64,000 bases of DNA from Heloderma charlesbogerti. Lineage: Eukaryota; Chordata; Lepidosauria; Squamata; Helodermatidae. Positions 1 to 12,231 of this stretch are shown here, one piece after another. Every line of letters starts with the position of its first letter. The first letter of the stretch is position 1. The DNA lies in assembly GCA_026122225.1 (NCBI GenBank), contig JANEZZ010001858.1, forward strand, positions 250,501-314,500, given 5' to 3'. The notes below the pieces were generated by a model, which saw only the letters and a program-made list of their open reading frames with translations, searched no databases and was not told the origin of the DNA. A program made the translations under genes and the position numbers.

Positions 1-1104
1 GGAAACCCAAGGCCTGGAAATAATTCCAAATGCGAACTCTGAAGATGGGATTCCATATCCCATCCTCAGAAATAACCTCCAAGTCTCAAGATCAGAAAGC
101 ACTCCAAGTCCCAAACCCAGAAATAATTTGAAGTTCTACTTTCAGAAATAATTCTAAGTTCCAAAGTCTAAGATTCTAAAGCGGTCCATAGTTACCCAAA
201 TCCTTGGGTCTGGTGGCACGGCAGAAAGAGTGAAGGGAAGTAACAGCAGCAGCAGAGCCCCCAGGAACCAGAGCCCCCAGGAGCTCTCATGACCTGGGCT
301 TTTATACTGGGCTTTTTTATATTTTTTTAGCACTGAGACAACCATCTTCCAATCAAAATGGGGTGCACGTGGTTGGAGCATTCGCTCACCAATCAGAAGT
401 CAGGTGTCTCATTTATTTCCCACAATTTCATATGTTTGGGGAACATATCTGGCACCATTACAAACGGGTTACTTTGAAATGTCCCAAAATATGGTCCAAA
501 GTCTGCCCTGTGGGCGTGTTAACTTGACTGACGCATTTCTCCCTAGTACATCTTCTTTGAACTCCCAGTCATCTTTGGCTATTTTTGGTCATATCCGCCT
601 GAACAGTTGTCGCTCGTGCTCAGGGCCACAGCTTTCCCTGCCCAACTAGCGTCAAGTAAGGCCATTCTCTTATCAGCAGGTATATACCACGAGATGTCAA
701 AACAGTACTTTTCCTCCTCTTAGTAGGCCTCTGAGCATGCTCAGTTCTTTGGTTCGTCTTGCTTATACACTCTGCCAACACACTGTGGCCTTGAACAAGC
801 TCTGTGAAGCCGCTTGTAAAGACAGCTGCATTTTTCCCCCTTTCTTCAAAGACAGTCCTGCAAAATCTTATTTAGAGTCTCAGTTAGTGAAATAATATCA
901 ATTAGCATAGAATCAGACTTAAAGGTCTTCTTGCCCAGGGGTCAAAAATATAAAACTGTGGAATTTAAAACTGGTTATGAGTCTGGCATCTTTTAGAGGT
1001 TCTTCTTGTAGGTCTCCCCAAAACCCTCACTCAGGTCATTCAACCATTCCAGATCAAATTAGCCATCTTTACTCTTTGTTAACCCTTTTAGTACCAGAGT
1101 AACA
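1..1104 (-). repeat. Probable retroviral LTR (partial, off left edge)
   Basis: Read on the - strand, the segment begins TGTTAC directly after a purine-rich tract and contains TATA-like boxes at about 300-322 (AGTATAAAAG, and a second AATATAAAAA-type site). Degenerate AGAAATAAT-type motifs recur at about 17, 67, 120 and 143. This fits a 3' LTR whose end lies beyond the window. The second LTR is not visible, so the call is inference. Confidence 0.4.
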
Positions 1105-1115
1105 GTCCCCCACTT
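1105..1115 (-). other. Candidate polypurine tract
   Basis: The - strand reads AAGTGGGGGAC immediately before the TG that would open the LTR. Position and composition fit a retroviral polypurine tract priming plus-strand synthesis. Confidence 0.4.
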
Positions 1116-4100
1116 GATATTCTGATTATCTAGATATTTTAATATCTGATAAGCATAAATATCACATCTAATTTAAACCAAATCAGTCACTGAAGTGCCA
1201 CCATCGACCAAAACAAGGAACAAAAGCTGTTCTACCCTATTTGCATTATCTATTATGTTTGTATTATTGATCAGCTTGAACTTGATCAGCCATAAGAACT
1301 TCTTCTATTGCTTTGGTATGTATAAAAAGTTGATTAACCCTTGTGTTAACCCAGTACCAGACACCCATGGCAACACCTACAAACAAGATTTGTAAAGTTG
1401 TGGCTTTAGGTGAATAGCCCATAAAAACATCTCACCAATGATGAACTGTCAAGCACTGTCTTTGTTTACTTAAGGCTTGCAACTGTCCATTGTTATGCCA
1501 AATCTTAATACATCCTGATTGAAGTCTAGATTCCAGCTCTTGCATAGCATTAGTAACTATTTTCTCCATTCTAATTAAATTCTCCAATTCATTCCAGTCC
1601 AATCCAATATCAATGTTTCATGTTGGAAATTCCTCATGATATATCATTAGGTGTCTTTTATAGGCTGAAATCCTGAAAACTTGATCACACACAGTAACTT
1701 CACTAACATTACATCTACAACTTTCAGTTGGCCCATAATCTGCAGTGGAAGTTCCCCAATATACTTCTGGACACATAGTTACTTTTGTTGTTGTTCAGTC
1801 GTTCAGTCGTGTCCGACTCTTCGTGACCCCATGGACCATAGCACGCCAGGCCTTCCTGTCCTGTGCCCTCTCCCGGAGTGTGCTCAAGTTCATATTCATT
1901 GCATCACTGATGCTATCTAGCCATCTCATCCTCTGCCATCCCCTTCTCCTTTTACCTTCAGTCTTTCCCAGCATCAGGGTCTTTTCCAGGGAGTTTTCTC
2001 TTCGCATTAGGTGGCCAAAATATTGGAGCTTCAGCTTCAGTATCGGTCCTTCCAATGAGCACTCAGGGTTGATTTCCTTGAGGATGGACTGATTGGACTT
2101 CCTTGCAGTCCAGGGGACTCGTAAGAGTCTTCTCCAGTACCACAGTTCAAAAGCATCAATTCTTCGGCGCTCAGCCTTCCTTATAGTCCAGCTCTCACAG
2201 CCATACATTACTCCTGGGAAAACCATAGCTTTGATTAGACGGACCTTTGTCAGCAAGGTGATGTCTCTGCTCCTTACTATGCTGTCTACGTTTGCCATAG
2301 CTTTCCTCCCAAGGAGCAAGCGTCTTTTAATTTCATGGCTACAGTCACCGTCTGCAGTGATCTTGGAGCCCAAGAAAGTAAAATCTGTCACTGCTTCCAT
2401 TGCTTCCCCTTCTATATGCCAGGAAGTGATGGGGCCAGATGCCATGATCTTCGTTTTTTTAATGTTGAGTTTCAAACCAGCTTTTGCACTCTCCCTTTCA
2501 CCTTCAACAAGAGGCTCTTTAGATCCTCTTCGCTTTCTGCCATTAGGGTGGTATCGTCTGCATATTGGAGGTTGTTGATAATTCTCCCGGCAGTCTTAAT
2601 TCCAACCTGTGATTCATCCAACCCGGCGTTTCTCATGATGTACTCTGCATATCAGTTAAATAAGCAGGGTGACAATATGCAGCCTTGTTGTACTCCTTTC
2701 CCAATTTTGAACCACTCAGTTGTTCCATGTCTGGTTCTTACTGTTGCTTCTTGACCCTCGTACAGGTTTCTCAGGAGACAGGTAAGGTGGTCTGGTACTC
2801 CCATCTCTTTAAGAATTTGCCACAGTTTATTGTGATCCACACCATCAAAGGCTTTAGCGTAGTCAATGAAGCAGAAATAGACGTTTTTCTGGAATTCTCT
2901 TGCTTTCTCCATGATCCCGCAAAGTTGGCGATTTGATCTCTAGTTCCTCTGCCTCTTCGAAACCCAGCTTGTGCTTCCGGTAGTTCTCGGTTCGCATACT
3001 GCTGAAGCCTAGCTTGTAGGATTTTGAGCATCACCTTGCTGGCATGTGAAATGAGTGCAATTGTGCGGTAGTTTGAACACTCTTTGGCGTTGCCCTTCTT
3101 TGGAATTGGAATGTAAACTGACCTTTTCCAGTCTTGCGGCCACTGTTGAGTGTTCCAGATTTGTTGGCATATTGAGTGCAGCACTTTAACAGCATCGTCA
3201 TTTAGGATCTTAAATAGCTCAGCTGGAATACTGTCATTTCAGCTAGCTTTGTTGTTACTAATGCTTCTTAAGGTCCACTTGACTTCACTCTCGAGGATGT
3301 TCGGCTCAAGTTCAGTGACTGCACTATCATGGCTATCAGGGACATTCAGATCTTTCCTGTATAGTTCTTCTGTGTATTCTTGCCACCTCTTCTTAATCTC
3401 ATCTGCTTCTGTTAGGTCCCTGCCTTCTTTGTCCTTTATCATGCCCGTCTTTGCACAAAACGTTCCCTTGAGATCTCCGATTTTCTTGACGAGATCTCTA
3501 GTCTTTCCCATTCTATTGTTTTCCTCGATTTCTTTGCATTGTTCATTGAAGAAGGCCTTCTTGTCTCTCCTTGCTCTTCTCTGGAACTCTGCATTCAGTT
3601 GGATATATCTTCCCCTTTCTCCCTTGCTTTTCGCTTCCCTTCTTTCCTCAGCGACATGTAAAGCCTCCTCAGACAGCCACTTGGCTTTCTTGCATTTCTT
3701 TTTCTTTGGGATGGATTTTGTTGCTGCCTCCTGAACAATGTTACGGTCCTCTGTCCATAGTTCCTCAGGCACTCTGTCTATCAGGTCTAATCCCTGAAAT
3801 CTATTCCTCACCTCCACTGTATATTCATAAGGGATATGATTTAGGTCATACCTGAACGGTTTAGTGGTTTTCCCTATGTTCTTCAATTTAAGCTGAAATT
3901 TTGCAACAAGAAGCTCATGATCTGAGCCACCGTCAGCTCCAGGTCTTGTTTTGACTGACTGTATGGAGCTTCTCCATCTTTGGCTGCAAAGGACATAATC
4001 AATCTGATTTCGATATTGACCATCTGGTGATGTCCATGTGTAGAGTCACCTCTTGTGCTGTTGGAAAAGAGTGTTTGCTATGATCAGCATGTTCTCTTGG

Positions 4101-5109
4101 CAAAACTCTATTAGCCTTTGTCCTGCTTCATTTTGTACACCAAGGCCATGCTTGCCTGTTATCCCAGTGATTTCTTGACTTCCTACTTTAGCATTCCAAT
4201 CCCCTATGATGAAGAGGACATCTTTTTTTGGTGTTAGTTCTAGAAGGTGTTGTAGGTCTTCATAGAACCGATCAACCTCAGCTTCTTCGGCATCAGTGGT
4301 TGGGGCATAGACTTGAATTACTGTGATGTTGAATGGTTTGCCTTGGATTCGTACTGAGATCATTCTATCGTTTTTGAGATTGTACCCCAGTACTGCTTTT
4401 CCCACCCTTTTGTTGACTATGAGTGCTACTCCATTTCTTCTAAGGGATTCTTGCCCACAGGAGTAGATATGATGGTCACCTGAATTAAATTCGCCCATGC
4501 CTGTCCATTTTAGTTTGCTGATTCCCAAGATGTCGATGTTCAGTCTTGCCATCTCATGTTTGACCACCTCCAGCTTACCTTGATTCATTGATCTGACATT
4601 CCAGGTTCCTAAACAATATTGTTCTTTACAGCATCGGACTTTCTTTTCACCACCAGACACATCCGCAGCTGAGTGTCCTTTCGGCTTTGGCCCAGCCGCT
4701 TCACTCTTTCTGGCACTACTTGGAAACACCCTCTGCTCTTCCCCAGTAGTATATTGGACACCTTCCTACCTGAGGGTGTCATCTTCCGGCGTCATCTCTT
4801 TTAGCCTTGTGATACGTTCCATGGGGTTTTCCTGGCAAGGATACTGGAGTGGGTTGCCATAGTTACTACACATATGCAACTCTGTCCAATATCATATACA
4901 TGAGTGTCATTATGGGCTGAATTTTGCCATTCACACACTGCAGAACTATGGTTTACATTACAGCCCTCTTCAGACCATGTAAGTGTTGGACAAACCCACT
5001 GATTTTTTTTCTATTGGTCACAATGTTCTTCTTATCTAACATATTATTCCCAGTAATCCATTTTGCTATAAAGTAGGGTTCCTAAATGGAACTGTCTACA
5101 ATTCTGGGA
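1116..5109 (-). mobile_element. Degenerate ERV-like internal region, split by BovB
   Basis: Segments 1116-1783 and 4868-5109 join once the BovB (1784-4857) is removed. On the - strand the part next to the LTR translates, with stops, to a heptad-rich stretch followed by a hydrophobic segment and a short tail, which resembles a retroviral transmembrane envelope subunit. No gag or pol is visible and the frame is broken. Family unknown; the reading depends on position relative to the putative LTR. Confidence 0.35.
1784..4857 (-). mobile_element. BovB (RTE-clade) LINE, nearly full length
   Basis: On the - strand, 5' to 3': an AP-endonuclease-like domain (4729-4046: GTWNVRSM, VYAPTTD, GDWNAKVG), a linker, reverse transcriptase (3184-2540: FIDYAKAFD, QQGCILSP, YADDTTLM), and a C-terminal part ending VHGVTKSRTRLND, the BovB signature. 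The 3' tail is a short CAA-type repeat. The ORF is broken: TGA at 4046-4048 (probably CGA decay), and frame changes near 3200 and 2700-2900. CATAGTTACT occurs at 1774-1783 and at 4858-4867, a likely 10-bp target duplication. Inactive. It sits inside an ERV-like element. Confidence 0.92.
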
Positions 5110-7747
5110 ATTCATAGAATCATAGAATAGTAGGGTTGGAAAGGCCATCGAGTCCAACCCCCTGCTCAATGCAGGAATCCAAGTCAGAGTATCCGTGACA
5201 AGTGGCTGTCCAGTCTCGTCTTGAATGCCTCCAATGTGTGGGAGAGCCCACCACCTCCCTGGGGAATTGGTCCTGTTGTCGTACTGCTCTAACAGTCAGG
5301 ACGTTTTTCCTGATATTCAGCCGGAAGCTGGCTTCCTGTCACTTGAGCCCATTCTTCCGTGTCCTGCACTCTGGGATGATCGAGAAGGCATCCTGGCCTT
5401 CCTCCCTGTGACAACCTTTCAAGTACTTGAAGAGCGCTATCAGATCTCCCCTCAGTCTTCTCAAGGCTAAACATGCCCAGTCCTTTCAGCCTTTCCTCAT
5501 ATGGCTTTGTTCCCAGTCCCCTGATCATCCTCGTTGCCCTCCTCTGAACCCTCTCCAGTTTGTCTGCATCTTTCTTCAAGTGTGGTGCCCAGAACTGGAC
5601 ACAGGACTCCAGATGAGGCCTAACCAGTGCTGAGTACAGGGGAACTAGTACTTCCCAGGATTTGGAAGTGATGCTTCTATTAATGCAGCCCAAAATAGCA
5701 TTTGCCTTTTTTGTAGCCACATCCCATTGTTGGCTCATATTCAGCCTGTGATCTACAACAGTTCCAAGATCCTTCTCGCTTGTAGTGTTGTTGTTATTGT
5801 TGTTTTAATATATTTTTTATTTATTTTACATGAATGAAATAAACAGTACCAAAATTACCAACAACTGCATCAATGCTTCAATTTCCCAGCAATACAATAT
5901 TCTGATGAGGACTCCACAATAACAAAAAGAGAAGAAAAAAGAAAGAGAAAAAAATGAAGGGAAAGGAAGGAGGAAAGGAAGCGAAGAAAAAAGAACATCC
6001 TGTCCCCCTCGCTCCCTCTCCCTCCCTCCTAATGAATTGATTTTAAGCTCCAATACCCCCCGGTCTCCAATTTCATTCTGTTTTAAAGACTATATCTATA
6101 ACCTTAACAATCTCACAATTTAGTATACACCCTTACATTTCTATATCATATCATCAATCTTATATCAAAAAAGAGGTCTAGAATTCATTCGCAAATTCCT
6201 AGTATTATTAGTAATAATTATATATATATATATAATATTAAATAACAATAAAACTTAATATAAACCCTCAACATTCAGTAATATATTTTATACTACATAT
6301 ATTATCTATTTTAAAATTGTAGTGTTATTGAGCCATGTATCCCCCATCTTGTAACAGTGCATTTGGTTTCTTTTCCCTAAGTGCAGAACTTGGCACTGAA
6401 CCCTATTAAATTTCATGCTCTTTTCTGCCCAGTGCCCCAGTCTATCCAGATAACTTTGAATTTTGTTTCTGTCTTCCAAAGTATTAGCTATCCTGCCCAT
6501 TTCTGTGTCATCTGCAAATCAGATCAGCATTCCCTGCACCTCCTCCTCCAAGTCATTTCTTTGTCATCTATTATCATTTTGCCATCCTTATTTAATAGCT
6601 GAACCTCCACTGCTTTCCTCTGTCTTTTACTATGCCCGTAGCTGAAGAAAGCATTTTTGTTGCTTTTAGCATCCCTCACTAACCTCAGCTCATTCTCAGC
6701 TTTAGTCTTGCTGATGCCATCAATTCTGTGCTACCTGCCTGTACTCTTCCTTTGTTGCTTGGCCTTCTTGCCACTTCCTATGTGTGTCCTTTTTTGTTTT
6801 CAAGTTGTCTCTATGCTTTTTGTGAAGCCACATTGGCTTCTTCTGTTGTCTTCCACCTTTTCTTCTTGTTGGAATGGTTTGTGATTGTGCCTTGAGAATT
6901 TCCTTTTTTAAAAGCTCCCACCCATCTTGGACTCCTTTTCTCGTTTCTTGCTTGCCATGGGACCTTACTGATCATTGTTCTGAGTTTATTAAAATCAGCT
7001 TTCCTAAAATCCAGGGTACGCATTTGACTACACTCGGCTTTTGCTTCCCTTGGAACCAAGAACTGAAGTATAACATGGTCGCTTTCCCCCAAAGTTCATG
7101 TAACTGCTACTTTCTCCACTAAGTCATCTCTGTTGGTTAGGATCAAGTCAAGGACAGCCGATCCTCTAGTTCCTTCCTCTACTTTCTGTTGGAGGAAGTT
7201 ATCCGACACACAAGTCAGGAATTTCCTGGAGAGGCCATGTTTTGCAGGATTGGTTTCCCAACAAATAGCAGGGAAATTGAAGTCTCCCATTATGACTACA
7301 TCATGCTTCCTTAAAACACTGGCTATTTGCTTTTCAGAAGTTTCATCCTTGTCTTCTCCTTGATTGGGTGGCCGGTAGTAGACTCCGACCACTAGGCTCC
7401 TTTTATTCTTTGCTCCATTTATTTTGATCCAGATGCTCTCGATGGGGCTACCAAGTTCATCCTCCTGTATTTCTGTGCAGAGATATGTATTTTTCACATA
7501 CATTTTTTCTGTGCAACCCCACCTCCCTTTCTGTTCCTCCTGTTCTTTTTGAACAAGTTACATCCTTCAATTGCTGTATTCCAGTCATGAGAGTCATCCC
7601 ACCAAGTCTCAGTTACACCTATCAAGTCATAATTTCCCTCCCGTATTAAGTTCAAGTTCAAGTTCATTCTGTTTGTTTCCCATACTCTGGGCATTAGTAT
7701 ATAGACTTCGAAGACCATGTGCTTCATAGTCTGGCTTTCTTCCTACT
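5110..7747 (-). mobile_element. CR1 LINE copy A, internally deleted
   Basis: The 3' end (ATTCTATGATTCTATGA type) is at 5110. The - strand encodes the CR1 RT C-terminus (5738-5289: [29 protein letters not shown]) and the endonuclease (7727-6811: [31 protein letters not shown]). Near 6560 the sequence jumps from the post-endonuclease linker to the late RT (LEEE), so the RT core including the catalytic motif is deleted. It is interrupted at 5794-6316 by another insertion, and 5'-truncated near 7745. Confidence 0.9.
5794..6316 (-). mobile_element. A-tailed retrotransposon insertion within CR1 A
   Basis: A 523-bp AT-rich segment splits CR1 A. It is flanked by TTGTAGTGTTGTTG (5780-5793) and TTGTAGTGTTATTG (6317-6330), a 14-bp duplication with one mismatch. 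The - strand ends in an A-rich, AAC-containing tail, as expected for target-primed insertion by an L1-type enzyme. It contains a purine-rich tract (about 5925-5995) and an AT microsatellite (about 6218-6232). Source family not recognised. Confidence 0.6.
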
Positions 7748-7748
7748 T

Positions 7749-9256
7749 AGAATCATAGAATAGTAGGGTTGGAAGGGGCCTACAAGGCCATCGAGTCCAA
7801 CCCCCTGCTCAGTGCAGGAATCCAAGTCAGATCATACCTGGGAGATGGCTGTCCAGCCTCGTCTTGCTGCCTCCAGTGTGGGAGAGCCCCCCAACTCCCT
7901 AGGTAATGGGTTCCACTGTCATATTGCTCTAACAGTCAGGACATTTTTCCTGATGTTCAGCCAGCGTCTGGCTTCCTCTCACTTGAGCCCATTATTCTGT
8001 GTCCTGCACTCTGGGATGACTGAGAAGAGATCCTGGCCTTCCTCTCTGGGACAGCCCTTCAAGTCCTTGAAGAGTGCTATCCTGTCTCCCCTCAGCCTTC
8101 TCTTCTCAAGGCTCAGCATGCCCAGTTCTTTCTGTCTCTCCTCATAGGGCTTTGTTTCCAGTCCCCTGATCATCTTTGTTGCCCCCCTCTGAACCCTCTC
8201 CAGCTTGTCTGCATCCTTCTTCAAGTGTGGTGCCCAGAACTGGACACAGTACTCCAGATGAGGCCTAACCAGTGCTGAGTAGAGGGGAACTAGTACTTCC
8301 CGGGATTTGGAAGCTATGCTTCTATGAATGCAGCCCAAAACAGCATTTGCCTTTTTTGAAGCCACATCACCTTGTTGGCTCATATTCAGCTTGTGATCGA
8401 CAACAATTCCAAGATCCTTCTCGCTTGTCGTGTGGTTGAGCCACGTATCCCCCATCTTGCAACTGTGCATTTGGTATCTTTTTCCTAGGTGAAGAACTTG
8501 GCATTTATCCCTATTCAATGTCATTCTGTTGTTTTCTGCCCAGCGCTCCAGTCTATCCAGATCACATTGAATTTTGTTTCTGTCTTCCAAAGTATTAGCT
8601 ACCCCACCCAATTTTGTGTCATCTGCAAATTTGATCAGCATTCCCTGCACCTCCTCCTCCAAGTCATTAATACAAATGTTGAACAGCACTGGGCCCAGGA
8701 CTCGTTACCTCTCCCCAGTTTGAGAAGGTCCCATTGATAAGCACTCTTTGAGCCCGATTCTGTAGCCAACTGTGGATCCACTGGATCGTTGTTTCATCTA
8801 GCCCACTTTGAGCTAGTTTGCTCATCAGGACATCATGGGGCAATTTGTCGAAAGCTTTGCTGAAGTCGAGGTATATGATGTCTACAGCATTCCCACGGTC
8901 CACAAGGGAGGTGACTTGATCCAAAAATGAGATCAGATTCATCTGGCAGGACTTGTTTTTGACAAATCCATGTTGGCTTTGAGTAATCACTGCATTGTTT
9001 TCAAGGTGCTTCTAGATGGATTGCTTTATCATCTGCTCCAGAATTTTCCCAGGGATTGATGTCAGACTGACTGGTCTGTAGTTCCCAGGTTCCTCCTTTT
9101 TGAAGATATGGACAACGTTAGCCCTCCTCCAGTCATCTGGCACTTCCCCCATCCTCCATGATTTCTCAAAGAGAATCGACAGCGGTTCTGAGAGCTCTTC
9201 TGCCAGTTCCTTTATTACCCTAGGATGCAGTTCATCTGGCCCTAGGGTCATTCAGG
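7749..9256 (-). mobile_element. CR1 LINE copy B, 5'-truncated
   Basis: The 3' end at 7749 abuts copy A. The - strand encodes RT: SPGP-like start DELHPRVIKELAEEL, KAFDKLPHDVL, LLFNICINDLEEEVQG, KFADDTKLGG (catalytic ADD) and the CR1 C-terminus down to 7979. Frame breaks occur near 8680 and 9000. Truncated near 9256, so there is no endonuclease. Confidence 0.9.
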
Positions 9257-9493
9257 TTTGGTCATTCAGACCAAACCTCAAACCATAACAATACGATACC
9301 TTATCATAACTTCAAAGAAAGAAAGAAAGAAAGAACCAGTCAAAACATATACAGAAATAATGGACTTGGTTGGATAGATTGATTTTAAAATAAAATAAAG
9401 TACAAATAACTTCTGTAAGGATACATAGCACGGAGAAGTGTGATTGATGGACTGGACAATGAATTCACAGTGAATACTCCAAAGTATTAAAAA
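9257..9493. other. Short unassigned spacer with (GAAA)n
   Basis: No gene seen. It contains a short (GAAA)n run at about 9318-9340 between CR1 B and the 3' end of the V2R pseudogene. Confidence 0.5.
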
Positions 9494-10398
9494 TCACAGA
9501 TTCTTTCTCCTTATTAAATGATCCTTACAATTGAAATTGGGCCTGAGGAGAATAATGTAGCATTTGGGGAGAAAGATGCAGCCCAGGACACCCGCCCCAG
9601 AGGCCAAGATGGAGAAGACCTCCACAGCCACCATAGATTTTCCCTTGGTGCTCAGGTAGGTTGACAAAAAGGAGACCCAAATGTTGCAAAACACCACCAT
9701 GCTGAAGGTGATAAACTTGGCTTCGTTAAAACTGTCAGGCAATTTCTTTGCTAGGAAAGCCACCGTGAAGCTGATGAGAGCCAGGAAACCCATGTAACCC
9801 AAGACAGTGAAAAACATGTTGACCAAGCCTTCCTTACATTCCACTATGATCTCTCCAGTAAGAGAATGGACATCCAGGTTTGGGAATGGGGGAGAGGTTA
9901 CCAGCTAGACAACACAGATGAGAGCTTGGATGAGGGGACAGGCCAGGACAATGGAGTTTGCCAGTTGTCTCCCCAAGAGTTTTCTTGCCATGTTTCCTGG
10001 CTTGGTGTCCAAGAAGGCCAGAACCACCATGACAGTTTTTCCCAAGAGTCAAGAAACTGCGAGAGAAAAAATAATGCCAAATGCAGCTAGGTGGAGAAGA
10101 CAAGTGATTTTTGTGGGTTGACCAATGAACAGGAAGGAGCAGAGGAAGCAGAGCAGGAGGGAGATGAGGAGGATGTAGGTGAGGTCTTGGTTGTTGGCCT
10201 TGATTATTGGTGTGTCGCGATGTTTAATGAAAGTTGCCAGCACTAAGAAAGTGATCAGAGAGAGGAAAATAGCAAGAGATGCTAAATGGAATCCAAGTAT
10301 CTCTTGATATGAAAGGAAGTGGATAGTTTTGAAGATACACTCGTCTTGGTTCTCATTTGGGTGTTGATCTTCTGGGCACTGAGTACAGCGGACTGCAT
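9494..10398 (-). pseudogene. V2R exon 6 (7TM), two nonsense codons
   Basis: The acceptor TTGCAG is read at 10404-10399 on the - strand, and the terminal TAA at 9494-9496. The frame is otherwise preserved across the helices ([30 protein letters not shown], PKCY). Stops interrupt helix 3 and the second extracellular loop. Confidence 0.9.
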
Positions 10399-11282
10399 CT
10401 GCAATGAACAACAATGACTGAAGTCTCTCGAACATGACACAGATGTTGGTGCCAGATCAGCCCACAAAGGAGTAGCTGGAATATTCTGAAGTTTATTGTA
10501 CATCAAAGTGCACAACCTCCCTTTGATTGCCCTCTCTTTCAGCTTCGGCAGCATATTTCATAAGAACAGAGTCAGAAAAGGTATACAATGCCTTTTTTCA
10601 TACAACACTCCCCTATATCAGACTCATTCTCAATATTCTTCAATGAAGAAAAACCCAAATTCCGTAAGCAGGAATGAAAACCTGGGAACTGTAACAACCG
10701 AACCACATCCTGTCACCTGCAGCGCCTTCTGAATGCACTGTTAAACAAACAAACAAACAAACATCCGTCATTTTCTTCGGATTATGGACTGAGGTCATTA
10801 GTTGGTGTAGAAGAAGGGAAACAGGTTATGTAAGACACTACTGAAAGAAGGGATATCTGCTTGACACTGGGGTATCGTGCTCCAATTGTTAAAAGGGTGA
10901 CCAACCATCTGCCCTGATCAGTGTTCTGCCCAAACAGCTTGAGGTCTGATGCCAAAACAACTGAGGATAGAAACAAGGTCTTAAAAAATGAATGCATGGA
11001 AAGGTGAGCTAATGGGAATGAGGAAATAACAGTTACTGTACTTGTGAGCATTAGTAATTGACTGAGATTATTGTCTTATTTAAATAGAAGATTTCTTCAG
11101 GAAATCCTTGTGAATATTTGCAAACAAGTAAAGCACAGAAATATGCAGTCTAGAATGGAATAGACAAAAATCTATTCCTACGGGAAATGGCAGACTCCTT
11201 GTTTATGATCCCCTCTTGTCCCAGCTCCACTTTTGCCCCAGTACATGCTGCACTTTGATACATCTCTCAAAGTTTGAGCTAC

Positions 11283-11409
11283 CTGTCCAGATAGAAATTG
11301 TCCCTTCTGGACAACAATCACATCTGTAGCAGCAAACCGGCTTCTCCTCTGGATCTTTTTTCCAGTGTCCCGGAGTGCACCTCTGCACACACCTTACAAA
11401 GGGTGTCTT
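11283..11409 (-). pseudogene. V2R exon 5a (cysteine-rich)
   Basis: 127 bp with AG acceptor at 11410-11411 and GT donor at 11281-11282. It encodes RCTPGHWKK and [16 protein letters not shown] and is open. It belongs to the pseudogene whose exon 6 lies downstream. Confidence 0.88.
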
Positions 11410-11629
11410 CTAAGAGGCAGGAGACAAACAGTTGAGGACATCCAGATGACAGAAATTGCACCAAACTAGACTCAAAATGACTCAACAGAATTCCTTTTAC
11501 ATGATGGATTTTCCCCCCACCAATTTAGGAGGGCTGAATCGCTTTTGAATACCTTCCGGTTGCTTAGAACTATTGAATTCAAGGGTTATATAAAATATAT
11601 TCTGAGACGGAAACATTACTGTTGTAAGC

Positions 11630-11806
11630 TGCCTTCTACTGAGTCGGACACTTGGTCCACCTAGTCTGGTATTGTCTGCATGAATTCCAGCAGGTCTCCA
11701 GGGTTTCAGACAGGCCTTTTTCCAGCCTACGTGGAGACACTGGGGACTAAACCTGGAACTCCCTGCATCCAAATATTGTGTTTTACCATTGGGCAATAGC
11801 CACACT
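11630..11806 (-). repeat. tRNA-derived SINE in V2R intron 4 (unit A)
   Basis: The + strand reads GCTGCCTTCTACTGAGTC then TTGGTCCACCTAGT, the reverse of a common reptile SINE body. Related sequence sits at the same intron position at 13070-13236, 54305-54480 and, more diverged, 24790-24895 (+). Confidence 0.6.
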
Positions 11807-11920
11807 GTGGGCTCAGTAGGCCTTTGGTCTTATCTAGAAAGGCTTCCTCGGTTAACAAAGGACAGAATTGCAACATTCTTTACTCCTCCCATGACCCCAA
11901 AACATTCACTTCAAACCCAC

Positions 11921-12139
11921 CTTTGAAAGCCATATGACTGCATCAGAGTTAATGGTGAAGTCTTGCCCTGGGGGAGCGTCTGGATGCACCCATCCAACTT
12001 GTGCAGGGGCAGAAGATTGATTTGGCAAGAAAATCCAGTTCACGATATCTTAACTAGAGGACATCTCGCAATTTTCTGTGAAATAGACTTCATCTCCAGC
12101 ACTGTTGTTAAACCGGATGGTCTTCAAAGAGCCAAGAAT
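11921..12139 (-). pseudogene. V2R exon 4a with premature TAA
   Basis: 219 bp bounded by ATTTCAG and [20 protein letters not shown] is clear; a 9-bp longer loop than the intact gene ends in TAA (12050-12052) just before DIVNW. The remainder [14 protein letters not shown] is in frame. Confidence 0.88.
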
Positions 12140-12182
12140 CTGAAATGTAAGAGGTGCTGCAGTGCCTTCTGAATGGGGAAAT

Positions 12183-12184
<2 letters not shown>

Positions 12185-12231
<47 letters not shown>
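12185..12231. repeat. (ATAG)n microsatellite
   Basis: Perfect GATA-type tetranucleotide run of about 47 bp at the junction of the two tandem units. Confidence 0.95.

Larger units (their letters stand above)
10720..12158 (-). repeat. Tandem duplication unit A (V2R exons 4-5)
   Basis: Unit A and unit B (12159-13437) each begin with a CCTTCTGAATG block, then a simple repeat, then matching intron-5 sequence (compare 10770-10880 with 12235-12355), exon 5, intron 4 with a SINE, and exon 4. They differ by the simple repeat: (AAAC)n at 10742-10762 in A, (ATAG)n at 12185-12231 in B. Confidence 0.75.

Noticed and set aside
154..381. 75-codon ORF with a hydrophobic segment in the putative LTR
   Set aside because: It overlaps TATA-like sequence and the likely LTR; no homology is recognisable and the length is within chance.
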